A DNA stretch of 64,000 nucleotides from Bacilli bacterium (GTDB lineage: Bacteria; Bacillota_I; Bacilli_A; RF39; UBA660), in assembly GCA_017472015.1 (NCBI GenBank), contig JAFURC010000016.1, forward strand, positions 17,167-81,166, given 5' to 3'. Shown here one piece after another: positions 56,360-62,812 of the stretch. The notes beneath the pieces are model-generated. The model worked only from the letters and a program-made list of their open reading frames with translations. It searched no databases and was not told where the DNA came from. The translations under genes and the position numbers were made by a program. The stretch's first letter is position 1. Every line of letters starts with the position of its first letter.

Positions 56360-57232
56360 TTATTGATTTTCAATTAAATTTCTAGTTACTCCATTATCTA
56401 AATTTTGAATACCAATCACATTTTTATCATTTACTAATATTTCTAATTCTTTTCTAGCAGTTATGTTTAATTTTTCTAACCTTTCTTTCTGATTAATATT
56501 TTTTTCTATCATGCTAGCATTTAAAACTTCTAAATTACTAAGTACAACTAAATGCAAGATATCAGCATAATCTCTAATATTACCATCTAAATTAGGATTT
56601 TTTTCTCTCCACTCTTTAGCCGTTATACCAAAAAGTGCTACATTTATTACATCAGCTTCATTTGCATAAACAAATTGTTTTTGTTTTTCCGTAAGTTTAG
56701 GAACGATATTTTCTTTAATACTATCTGTATGAATTCTATAATTTGTTTTAGATAAACTTCTTCTTACAGACCATTCAATTTTTTCTTGATAACTTTCATT
56801 ATATTTAAGTCTTTCAAATTCTTGGATTAAATATAATTTAAAGGCCGGATCTATCCAAGAAGCAAATTCAAGTGCAATATCAGGATGTGCGAAAGTTCCA
56901 CCATCATATTTTCCTCTTTTACTTACAAAACCTTTTGCATTTGTCATAGTAATCCATCTTGACGGACTCATGGTAAAAGACTGATTTGCTGAGTCATTTT
57001 TAAACTCGCGGGATTCCGCTAGTTTAAAATCTTCATTAAATAACTCTTCCCATAAACAATAAAAATCAAAAGAACTTTTATTACTCATCCATTTAATTAT
57101 AACATCTCCTGGGTTTGCCTCATTTTTATATCGAGCTAAATCTGTTAAAGAAATATAATCTTTGTTATTAATTCTCATAATACCTATCAAATTATCTTTT
57201 ACATTAATTTTGGTTGTAACATTATTATTCAT
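56360..57232 (-). CDS. KilA-N domain protein (phage-derived)
   Basis: 290 residues from ATG 57232, which has AAAAGGAG eight bases upstream; a frame extending to 57283 lacks one. An N-terminal KilA-N-type DNA-binding domain (YISLTDLARYKNEANPGDVI, IKWMSNKSSFDFYCLWEELF, GGTFAHPDIALEFASWID, AFKLYLIQEFERLK) is followed by a region beginning KIEWSVRRSLSKTNYRIHTD and ending in a helical tail. Such proteins are common in phages and as chromosomal strays. No other phage gene is nearby, so it is a lone domesticated or remnant gene. Confidence 0.9.
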   Translation of the reverse strand: MNNNVTTKINVKDNLIGIMRINNKDYISLTDLARYKNEANPGDVIIKWMSNKSSFDFYCLWEELFNEDFKLAESREFKNDSANQSFTMSPSRWITMTNAKGFVSKRGKYDGGTFAHPDIALEFASWIDPAFKLYLIQEFERLKYNESYQEKIEWSVRRSLSKTNYRIHTDSIKENIVPKLTEKQKQFVYANEADVINVALFGITAKEWREKNPNLDGNIRDYADILHLVVLSNLEVLNASMIEKNINQKERLEKLNITARKELEILVNDKNVIGIQNLDNGVTRNLIENQ

Positions 57233-57344
57233 TATCTTCTCCTTTTCTAACCTATAGCAAATATTGTCTATTACCATACACATTTATCTCATTTTAAATT
57301 TTTCGAATAGTTGATTTCCCTTTTAATTCTTTATTAGATTTTTT

Positions 57345-58523
57345 TTACTTTAATCTTAAAATTGCTACACTTTCAACATTATTAGTCCTTGGAAACATAT
57401 CAACTAAATATAAATTATCTAAGTTATACGTATCACTCAAATAACTTAAATCTCTTTTTAAAGAATCCATTGAACAAGCAATATAAATTAAATATTTAGA
57501 ATTAATTCTTTTTAAATTTTCAATTGTTTTTTTATCTAAACCACTTCTTACAGGATCAACAATAACTAAATCAATTAAATTAAATCTATCAATTACATTT
57601 TCTACTTTATCATTAATAACTTCTAAATTCGTAATATTATTTAAATTTAAATTAACTAAAGCATCCTTTGTTGCACTGGAATTAATTTCAACACTTATAA
57701 CTTTTTTAGAATATTTAGCTAAATGAATACCTAAAACACTAGTTCCACTATAAAGATCAAGAGAAGTACTAATATTTTTATCTTTTAAAAAGTTAGTTAA
57801 AACTAGATAAATTCTCTCAAGTCCTAATCTATTTACTTGAAAGAAAGAATTGAAACTCACTTTAAATTTATAATCGAAAATATTTTCAATAAAATATGTC
57901 TTTCCTTTAATAACTTGATTATTATAAATTAAATTAGTAATTAAATCATAATTCTTTAAATTATTGATATATTTAAAACATCCATCAATTACTAATATTA
58001 TTTCGCCTTGAGAATTTTCACGAATAGTAATTAAACCATTAAAATTAGGATCAAAATAATTACTAAATAATTTTATAACTCTATTAATATTATTATTTAA
58101 TAAATAACAATTAGAAATACTTACTAAATCATTAGTTTTTTCTTTATAATACCCAATATTTCCATTTTTAACATGAAGTTTTACTTTATTACGATAATTT
58201 AAATTAGTTGTTTCATAAAAATTATCACATTTAGAAAAGAATTTTCTTGCTTTATTAATTTTAAATTCTTTTTCACATTCTTCTTTTAAATGTAAAAATT
58301 GACAGCCACCACAATTATCATAAAAAGGACAAATAGGATTAATTCGATCAGGACTTTTAACTATTATATTTTTAATAATACTATTTGAATAATTCTTCTT
58401 TTCATTAAGTATTTCTATATCAACTACTTCCCCTTTTATTCCTCTTTTTACAAATGATACTTTTTCATTAATTCTTGCTATCCCATTTCCTAAATCATCA
58501 AAATCAATTATTTTAAATTCCAT
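57345..58523 (-). CDS. rlmCD: 23S rRNA (uracil-5)-methyltransferase RlmCD (TrmA/RumA family)
   Basis: 392 residues. TRAM domain at the start, iron-sulphur cluster motif CPFYDNCGGCQF with the fourth Cys in KEECEKEF, SAM loop LDLYSGTSVLGIHLAK, and the catalytic IACSMDSLKRDL region with DPVRSGLDKK. In Bacillota one enzyme makes both m5U747 and m5U1939. Its promoter lies close upstream. The SAM loop has Thr-Ser in place of the usual Gly-Thr-Ile but is otherwise ordinary. Confidence 0.93.
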   Translation of the reverse strand: MEFKIIDFDDLGNGIARINEKVSFVKRGIKGEVVDIEILNEKKNYSNSIIKNIIVKSPDRINPICPFYDNCGGCQFLHLKEECEKEFKINKARKFFSKCDNFYETTNLNYRNKVKLHVKNGNIGYYKEKTNDLVSISNCYLLNNNINRVIKLFSNYFDPNFNGLITIRENSQGEIILVIDGCFKYINNLKNYDLITNLIYNNQVIKGKTYFIENIFDYKFKVSFNSFFQVNRLGLERIYLVLTNFLKDKNISTSLDLYSGTSVLGIHLAKYSKKVISVEINSSATKDALVNLNLNNITNLEVINDKVENVIDRFNLIDLVIVDPVRSGLDKKTIENLKRINSKYLIYIACSMDSLKRDLSYLSDTYNLDNLYLVDMFPRTNNVESVAILRLK

Positions 58524-58548
58524 AACTAATACCTCTTAAATTTAAAAT

Positions 58549-58577
58549 ATTATATCACACTTAGTTTTTACTATCAA
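58549..58577 (-). promoter_or_regulatory. Promoter of rlmCD
   Basis: On the minus strand TTGATA (58577-58572), a 17-base spacer and a perfect TATAAT (58554-58549), 26 bases before the ATG at 58523. The inverted-repeat element at 58580-58648 lies upstream of this promoter and is therefore not part of the rlmCD transcript. Confidence 0.65.
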
Positions 58578-58579
58578 TA

Positions 58580-58648
58580 AGTGAGGGATGCCGTGGTTAT
58601 TTGGTAGTAAATATATATAGACTTCCGGTCTATAAAACATCCCTCACT
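58580..58648. ncRNA. Structured inverted-repeat element of unknown identity
   Basis: AGTGAGGGATG (58580-58590) and its perfect complement CATCCCTCACT (58638-58648) enclose 47 bases containing a second hairpin, TATAGAC/GTCTATA (58616-58622 and 58628-58634) with loop TTCCG. The loop CGG can pair with the CCG directly after the outer stem, hinting at a pseudoknot. I match it to no riboswitch or known RNA family. It could be a small RNA, a protein-binding site or a mobile-element remnant. Confidence 0.35.
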
Positions 58649-58731
58649 AATAATATACTCGCTTTTTTAGTGTTTTTGACTTAAATGTGAAAAAATTTTT
58701 TTCTCTTATTTTTCAAGGGTTTACAAAGGTC

Positions 58732-58756
58732 AAAAGGTGAACATTATTCACCTTTT
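58732..58756. promoter_or_regulatory. Inverted repeat AAAAGGTGAA/TTCACCTTTT
   Basis: A perfect 10-bp inverted repeat with a 5-base spacer (CATTA), 33 bases upstream of the extended -10 box of the next gene. Either an operator or a terminator; a T5 run follows it on the plus strand. The rest of the 58524-58820 gap holds the two promoters and the inverted-repeat element listed separately; no gene was found. Confidence 0.4.
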
Positions 58757-58785
58757 TAAAAAACATATGATTTTTTTCGAATTTG

Positions 58786-58794
58786 TGGTATAAT
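58786..58794 (+). promoter_or_regulatory. Extended -10 promoter of the 58821 gene
   Basis: TGGTATAAT (58786-58794), an extended -10 element with a perfect TATAAT hexamer, 26 bases before the ATG at 58821. No good -35 hexamer is present, which fits an extended -10 promoter. Confidence 0.55.
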
Positions 58795-58820
58795 AAAGCA
58801 ACCAAAAGGTGGTCGGTTCT

Positions 58821-59714
58821 ATGAAATTAAATTTAGATAAAAATGATATTACTTTATTAAATAAATTACTAGAAATATCAAAAAAAATATTAAAAATTTA
58901 TAATAATTTATATAATTTAGAAATAAATAATCAATTAAATAGTTTAGAATATAAAAAACAACTTGGATATTTAACTATTTGTAAAGAAATAGAAGATGAA
59001 TTATATAAACAAATTAATTATTCGAAAATAAGTGATTATATTGAATACTCAGATCGTGCTAATTTATTTAAAGATTTTTCAGATTATGATTTAATACTTG
59101 ATGATTTTAATGATTTATTATTTGCTAAAAGAGTTTATAATAGATTACATGATCTAAATACTTCAAGACTTGTAAATATTTATCAAGAAGAATTATTAAA
59201 TAAAACAGATGAGCCTCCTTTTGATCATAGTATATATGTAACAACTAGTATCCATGATGATATAGAAAATTTATTGATTTATTTAACTTCAAATTATAAT
59301 AATCGAACTTATAAAGATAAATTAATAAAAGTAAAATATTTAATTTCATATTTTAATTCTAGAATTGAATTAACTAACTTAAATAATTTATTTATAAATG
59401 ATAAGTTATTTTTACAATCAAAACTTACATGTGATAATCTTAATTTTCATGATAAGAGTTATAAGAGATTATTAAGAATTTATTATTTAAAATATATTAA
59501 ATTACATATAAAAGAATTAGATACTATAAATGATGAATTAAGAAATATTATTTTAGAATGTTTAATTAATAGTTATTCATTCCTTAGTCAAGAAAAACTT
59601 GATTTAGATATTAAATATAATATAAATGAAATAAATTCAAGTAATAATATTATTCTTTTAAGATGTGAAAAATTAGTATTAAATGATGAAGTAAATAAGA
59701 AAAAAATGATATAA
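58821..59714 (+). CDS. Helical soluble protein, function unknown
   Basis: 297 residues beginning MKLNLDKNDITLLNKLLEI, almost wholly helical and rich in Leu, Lys, Asn and Tyr. Segments with some character: EYSDRANLFKDFSDYDLI, HSIYVTTSIHDDIENLLIYL and DKSYKRLLRIYYLKYIKLHI. No motif, Cys cluster or membrane helix. The ATG at 58821 is chosen for the AAGGTGG eight bases upstream; the GTG at 58809 lies on that site. It leads a three-gene plus-strand unit with a methyltransferase and a pseudouridine synthase, so an RNA-related role is possible but unsupported by sequence. Confidence 0.65.
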   Translation: MKLNLDKNDITLLNKLLEISKKILKIYNNLYNLEINNQLNSLEYKKQLGYLTICKEIEDELYKQINYSKISDYIEYSDRANLFKDFSDYDLILDDFNDLLFAKRVYNRLHDLNTSRLVNIYQEELLNKTDEPPFDHSIYVTTSIHDDIENLLIYLTSNYNNRTYKDKLIKVKYLISYFNSRIELTNLNNLFINDKLFLQSKLTCDNLNFHDKSYKRLLRIYYLKYIKLHIKELDTINDELRNIILECLINSYSFLSQEKLDLDIKYNINEINSSNNIILLRCEKLVLNDEVNKKKMI

Positions 59715-59734
59715 TTAAAAAGAAAGGAATATGT

Positions 59735-60586
59735 ATGGAAATAGTAAAAGATTTTAAAGATTATGAAATAATAGATGCAAGTAATGGAAAAAAGTATGAA
59801 AGATGGAAAGATATTTATCTACTAAGACCTGATCCTCTTGTTATGTGGGATAATGGAGATTTAGAAAATAATAAGTTAGATGCAATATACCACAGAAGTA
59901 ATAAAGGTGGAGGTTACTGGGAATCTAAAAGAAATTTAAATACGTTTCAAATTAGTTATAAAGATTTAAAATTTAATTTAAAACAAATGGGATTTAAACA
60001 TACTGGATTATTTCCTGAACAAGCAATTAATTGGAACTTTATGAGAGAAAAAATTAAAGAAAGTAAAAGAGAAACAAAAGTATTAAATTTATTTGCATAC
60101 ACAGGAGCAGCTAGTCTTGCTTGCTTAATTGAAGGAGCAAGTGTTGTTCATGTTGATTCAAGTAGAGGAATGGTTGATTGGGCAAAAGAAAATGTAAAAC
60201 TTAATAATTTAGAAGATAAACCTATTCGTTTCATAGTTGATGATGTCGTGAAATTTGTTAAAAGAGAAATAAGACGTGGTAACAAATATGATGGAATTAT
60301 CATGGATCCCCCAAGTTACGGGAAAGGAGCCAATGGAGAAATTTGGTCACTTGAAAAAGATTTATATAATCTAATTAATCTATGTCAAGAACTTTTAACA
60401 GATAATCCCCTTTTCTTTATAGTAAACTCTTATTCAGGACTATCACCTATTATCATTGAAAATATTTTAAAACTAACTAATAAACATAAAAATACAAAAA
60501 TTACTTCATTTGAAATAGGTCTTCCAATTACTAAAAATAATTTAAATTTACCATGTGGTATAACAGGAAGAATTGAATATGAATAA
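59735..60586 (+). CDS. Class I SAM-dependent rRNA methyltransferase (RlmI/RlmK-like)
   Basis: 283 residues. The SAM fold is clear: VLNLFAYTGAASLACLIEGA (motif I), HVDSSRGMVDWAKENVKLNN, IRFIVDDVVKFVKRE and the catalytic IIMDPPSYGKG (Asn/Asp-Pro-Pro-Tyr type). The N-terminal YHRSNKGGGYWESKRN and FPEQAINWNFM features match the COG1092-type enzymes that methylate 23S rRNA. The usual N-terminal PUA domain is missing. The 3' end overlaps the following RluA-type gene by 8 bases, so they are coupled. Confidence 0.85.
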   Translation: MEIVKDFKDYEIIDASNGKKYERWKDIYLLRPDPLVMWDNGDLENNKLDAIYHRSNKGGGYWESKRNLNTFQISYKDLKFNLKQMGFKHTGLFPEQAINWNFMREKIKESKRETKVLNLFAYTGAASLACLIEGASVVHVDSSRGMVDWAKENVKLNNLEDKPIRFIVDDVVKFVKREIRRGNKYDGIIMDPPSYGKGANGEIWSLEKDLYNLINLCQELLTDNPLFFIVNSYSGLSPIIIENILKLTNKHKNTKITSFEIGLPITKNNLNLPCGITGRIEYE

Positions 60587-61244
60587 TATTAATTTAAATA
60601 TTTTATATGAAGATAACCATATCATAGTTGTTATTAAACCAGTTAATATCCTAAGTCAAAGTGATATAACAAATGATCAAGATATGTTAACTATCTTAAA
60701 AAATTATATAAAGAAAAAATATAATAAGCCTGGTAATGTTTATCTAGGACTTGTTCATAGACTAGATAGACCAACCGGGGGTATCATGGTATTTGCAAGA
60801 ACTAGTAAAGCTGCTAAAAGACTTTCAGAGCAAATAAAAAATAAAGAATTTAAAAAAAGTTATTTAGCAGTCGTTCATGGAAAAGTCAAAGAAAAAGATA
60901 ATCTAACTGACTATCTAATAAAAAAAGAAACTAAAAGTTATGTAACAACTAAAGATTTAGGAAAATTAGCTGAACTTACTTACGAAAGACTCGATTATAA
61001 CAAAAAAAAGGATTTATCTCTTGTAAAAATAAATCTTAAAACTGGTAGAAACCATCAAATAAGAGTTCAGTTTTCATCTAGGAAATATCCTTTATATGGA
61101 GATTCTAAATATGGAATAGACAAAAATAAAAATCTTGGTTTATATGCTTATAAATTAGAATTCACCCATCCTACTACTAAAGAAAAACTAACTTTTAAAA
61201 ACTATCCTGATTATAATCCCTTTACTAAGTTTAAAAACGATTAA
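60579..61244 (+). CDS. RluA-family pseudouridine synthase
   Basis: 221 residues: ILYEDNHIIVVIKPVNILSQ, the catalytic HRLDRPTGGIMVFARTSKAA (Asp in RLD), FKKSYLAVVHGKV, KINLKTGRNHQIRVQFSS and PLYGDSKYG. No S4 domain, so it is of the short RluA/TruC-like type. Target uridine not determinable. I used the ATG at 60579; a TTG at 60573 is in frame but less well placed relative to AGGA. The gene ends at a strong terminator directly before the insertion sequence. Confidence 0.9.
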   Translation: MNNINLNILYEDNHIIVVIKPVNILSQSDITNDQDMLTILKNYIKKKYNKPGNVYLGLVHRLDRPTGGIMVFARTSKAAKRLSEQIKNKEFKKSYLAVVHGKVKEKDNLTDYLIKKETKSYVTTKDLGKLAELTYERLDYNKKKDLSLVKINLKTGRNHQIRVQFSSRKYPLYGDSKYGIDKNKNLGLYAYKLEFTHPTTKEKLTFKNYPDYNPFTKFKND

Positions 61245-61269
61245 AAGCAAAACACTTTAATCGTTTTTT
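61234..61269 (+). terminator. Terminator of the RluA-type gene
   Basis: AAAACGATTAAA (61234-61245) pairs with TTTAATCGTTTT (61256-61267) and runs into T6. The left end of the insertion sequence begins at the next base. Confidence 0.85.
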
Positions 61270-61288
61270 CTTAACTACGGACAGTTTT
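61270..61288 (+). repeat. Left terminal inverted repeat of the IS
   Basis: CTTAACTACGGACAGTTTT; identical over 19 bases to the reverse complement of 62751-62769. A further short hairpin, AGGTAT/ATACCT, at 61304-61319 may be a transposase-binding or regulatory site. Confidence 0.9.
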
Positions 61289-61341
61289 TCAAACAATATA
61301 AAAAGGTATAAGCATACCTCTAAATTAAAAATCCTCTAAAA

Positions 61342-61371
61342 TTGGCTAAAACGACCATTTTCTGCTATACT
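61342..61371 (+). promoter_or_regulatory. Transposase promoter
   Basis: TTGGCT (61342-61347), 18-base spacer and TATACT (61366-61371). Transcription should begin near 61378, downstream of the left arm of the masking repeat at 61348-61357. Confidence 0.55.
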
Positions 61372-61407
61372 TGATTTGTAAAAGTTAGAATAGTAGGTGG
61401 TCGTTTT
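61348..61407 (+). promoter_or_regulatory. Inverted repeat masking the transposase ribosome-binding site
   Basis: AAAACGACCA (61348-61357) is the perfect complement of TGGTCGTTTT (61398-61407), which covers the end of the AGGTGG ribosome-binding site and stops right at the ATG (61408). The left arm lies between the -35 and -10 boxes, so only transcripts entering from outside contain both arms. Confidence 0.7.
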
Positions 61408-62565
61408 ATGAATATAATATACAATACTCAGAAAAAAATTACAAGTGAAATTAAGAAACTTTTATTATTAATCATTCCTAACATTAGAAAAACTCAATTA
61501 AATATCATTCCATTTATAATTTTTGGAATTATTATATCTGAATCTAGCGTTTCTATAGATATTGCTAAAACTTTAAAAGATGATTTTTCTCTTATCAAAT
61601 TAGATTCTGTTATCAAAAGAATTAGAAGATTTTTTAATAATAAATTATTTAAACCTTATGAATTTTATGACAAAATCATTAGATATTTTATATCTAATTA
61701 CAAATTAAAACATAATGATAAAAGAATTAATATTATTTTTGATCATATGTTTTCTCATGATAACTATACTGTTTTTATGATTTCTATGCGTATTGGTAAA
61801 ATTGGTATTCCTCTTTGGTTTAGATGTTTTAAAGGTAAAGATTCAGAAGAAGCTTTTAACGAAGAACTTTTAAAAGAAGGCATTTCTTATGTTTCTTCTC
61901 TCTTTGATAGTAGTTTAGATTTAATCTTTTCTGGAGATAGATGGTTTAATTCCACTTCACTTTTAGATTTTATTGCTTCACTTGGTCATACTTATGTTGT
62001 TAGATTAAAACGTAATATTAAGGTTGAATGCGAAAATAAAAGAGTTAATTCTAAGGTTAAAAATGTTGGTCAACTACCAACTTATCAATATCATTCTTCC
62101 TTTTACCCAAATTCCAAAATTACCGATAACAAATTTACTACTAATATTGTTATTAGTAAACGCGATGGTGTAGAAGAACCTTGGATTATTGCTACTAATG
62201 GAGATCCTAAACGTGCTATTAAAGATTACGGTTATCGTTTTGGTGGTATTGAAACTATGTTTAAAAACCAAAAGTCTAATGGTTTTTACATTGAATCCAT
62301 CAATAATGCTTCTTTAGAATCTTTCACTACTATGTATTCACTAGTTTGTTTTTCTACTCTTCTACTTACTATTATTGGTGCTGATTATACTAAAAATTCA
62401 AATAGTTACAAAAATACTGGGTTTACCACTCACAAAACTTATAAAGACAAAGGGAAAGTCCGAATTATGTCTCTTTTTAATGTCGGTTTAACTCTTTTTA
62501 AAATAGCCTTCAATTCTTTAAAATACATCAGACTTCCCTTATCCCTCATTCTATACGATGTTTAA
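61408..62565 (+). CDS. IS4-family DDE transposase
   Basis: 385 residues. The first Asp of the DDE triad lies in INIIFDHMFSHDNYTVF, the second in DLIFSGDRWFNSTSLLDF, and the Glu in YGYRFGGIETMFKNQKSNGF, the Y-R-E-K signature of the IS4 family (with one extra residue between Arg and Glu compared with the usual spacing). No frameshift or internal stop, so it is probably active. The C-terminal part is basic and includes FTTHKTYKDKGKVRIMSLF. Confidence 0.93.
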   Translation: MNIIYNTQKKITSEIKKLLLLIIPNIRKTQLNIIPFIIFGIIISESSVSIDIAKTLKDDFSLIKLDSVIKRIRRFFNNKLFKPYEFYDKIIRYFISNYKLKHNDKRINIIFDHMFSHDNYTVFMISMRIGKIGIPLWFRCFKGKDSEEAFNEELLKEGISYVSSLFDSSLDLIFSGDRWFNSTSLLDFIASLGHTYVVRLKRNIKVECENKRVNSKVKNVGQLPTYQYHSSFYPNSKITDNKFTTNIVISKRDGVEEPWIIATNGDPKRAIKDYGYRFGGIETMFKNQKSNGFYIESINNASLESFTTMYSLVCFSTLLLTIIGADYTKNSNSYKNTGFTTHKTYKDKGKVRIMSLFNVGLTLFKIAFNSLKYIRLPLSLILYDV

Positions 62566-62677
62566 ATTGAAATTCCCTCAATTATAATTTTTTCAAAAAT
62601 TCAGTATCTGAATTATTTTCATCATGTCATAAATTGACATTTTATTTACTTTTTTTTATTTGATGCTATCATATCCT

Positions 62678-62728
62678 AAAATACCCCCAAATTCATCCAT
62701 TCCTGGACGTAATTTAGGGGTATTTTTT
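62678..62728 (+). terminator. Terminator of the transposase gene
   Basis: AAAATACCCC..AAATT pairs with AATTTAGGGGTATTTT across about 17 bases, followed by a T run. It lies inside the IS, about 115 bases after the transposase stop; the 62566-62677 stretch has no gene. Confidence 0.75.
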
Positions 62729-62750
62729 CTTGCTATATAAGAATTTATTC

Positions 62751-62769
62751 AAAACTGTCCGTAGTTAAG
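62751..62769 (-). repeat. Right terminal inverted repeat of the IS
   Basis: AAAACTGTCCGTAGTTAAG on the plus strand, the exact complement of the left end. The 16-bp hairpin of the neighbouring gene starts two bases beyond it. Confidence 0.9.
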
Positions 62770-62770
62770 C

Positions 62771-62807
62771 ACTTCGAGTATAGTTTATTCAAAACTATAC
62801 TCGAAGT
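62771..62807 (-). terminator. Perfect 16-bp hairpin after the DGR-target gene
   Basis: ACTTCGAGTATAGTTT (62771-62786) and AAACTATACTCGAAGT (62792-62807) form a perfect stem with a 5-base loop, starting 5 bases beyond the stop at 62813. It is the obvious terminator, but no T run follows on the minus strand because the insertion sequence begins there. It could alternatively be a hairpin used in retrohoming. Confidence 0.65.
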
Positions 62808-62812
62808 TCTAT

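Larger units (their letters stand above)
61270..62769 (+). mobile_element. IS4-type insertion sequence, complete
   Basis: A 1,500-bp element bounded by 19-bp perfect inverted ends: CTTAACTACGGACAGTTTT at 61270-61288 and its complement at 62751-62769. Inside are one transposase gene, its own promoter, an upstream masking hairpin and a 3' terminator. It sits in the spacer between two convergent genes, right after both terminator hairpins. I could not find an obvious target duplication in the flanks (CGTTTTTT on the left, CACTTCGAG on the right). Only one copy is present in the window. Confidence 0.92.

Noticed and set aside
58580..58648. Known riboswitch (fluoride, preQ1, THF, purine) or leader of rlmCD
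   Set aside because: Core sequences of these classes are not found, and a good rlmCD promoter lies downstream of the element.
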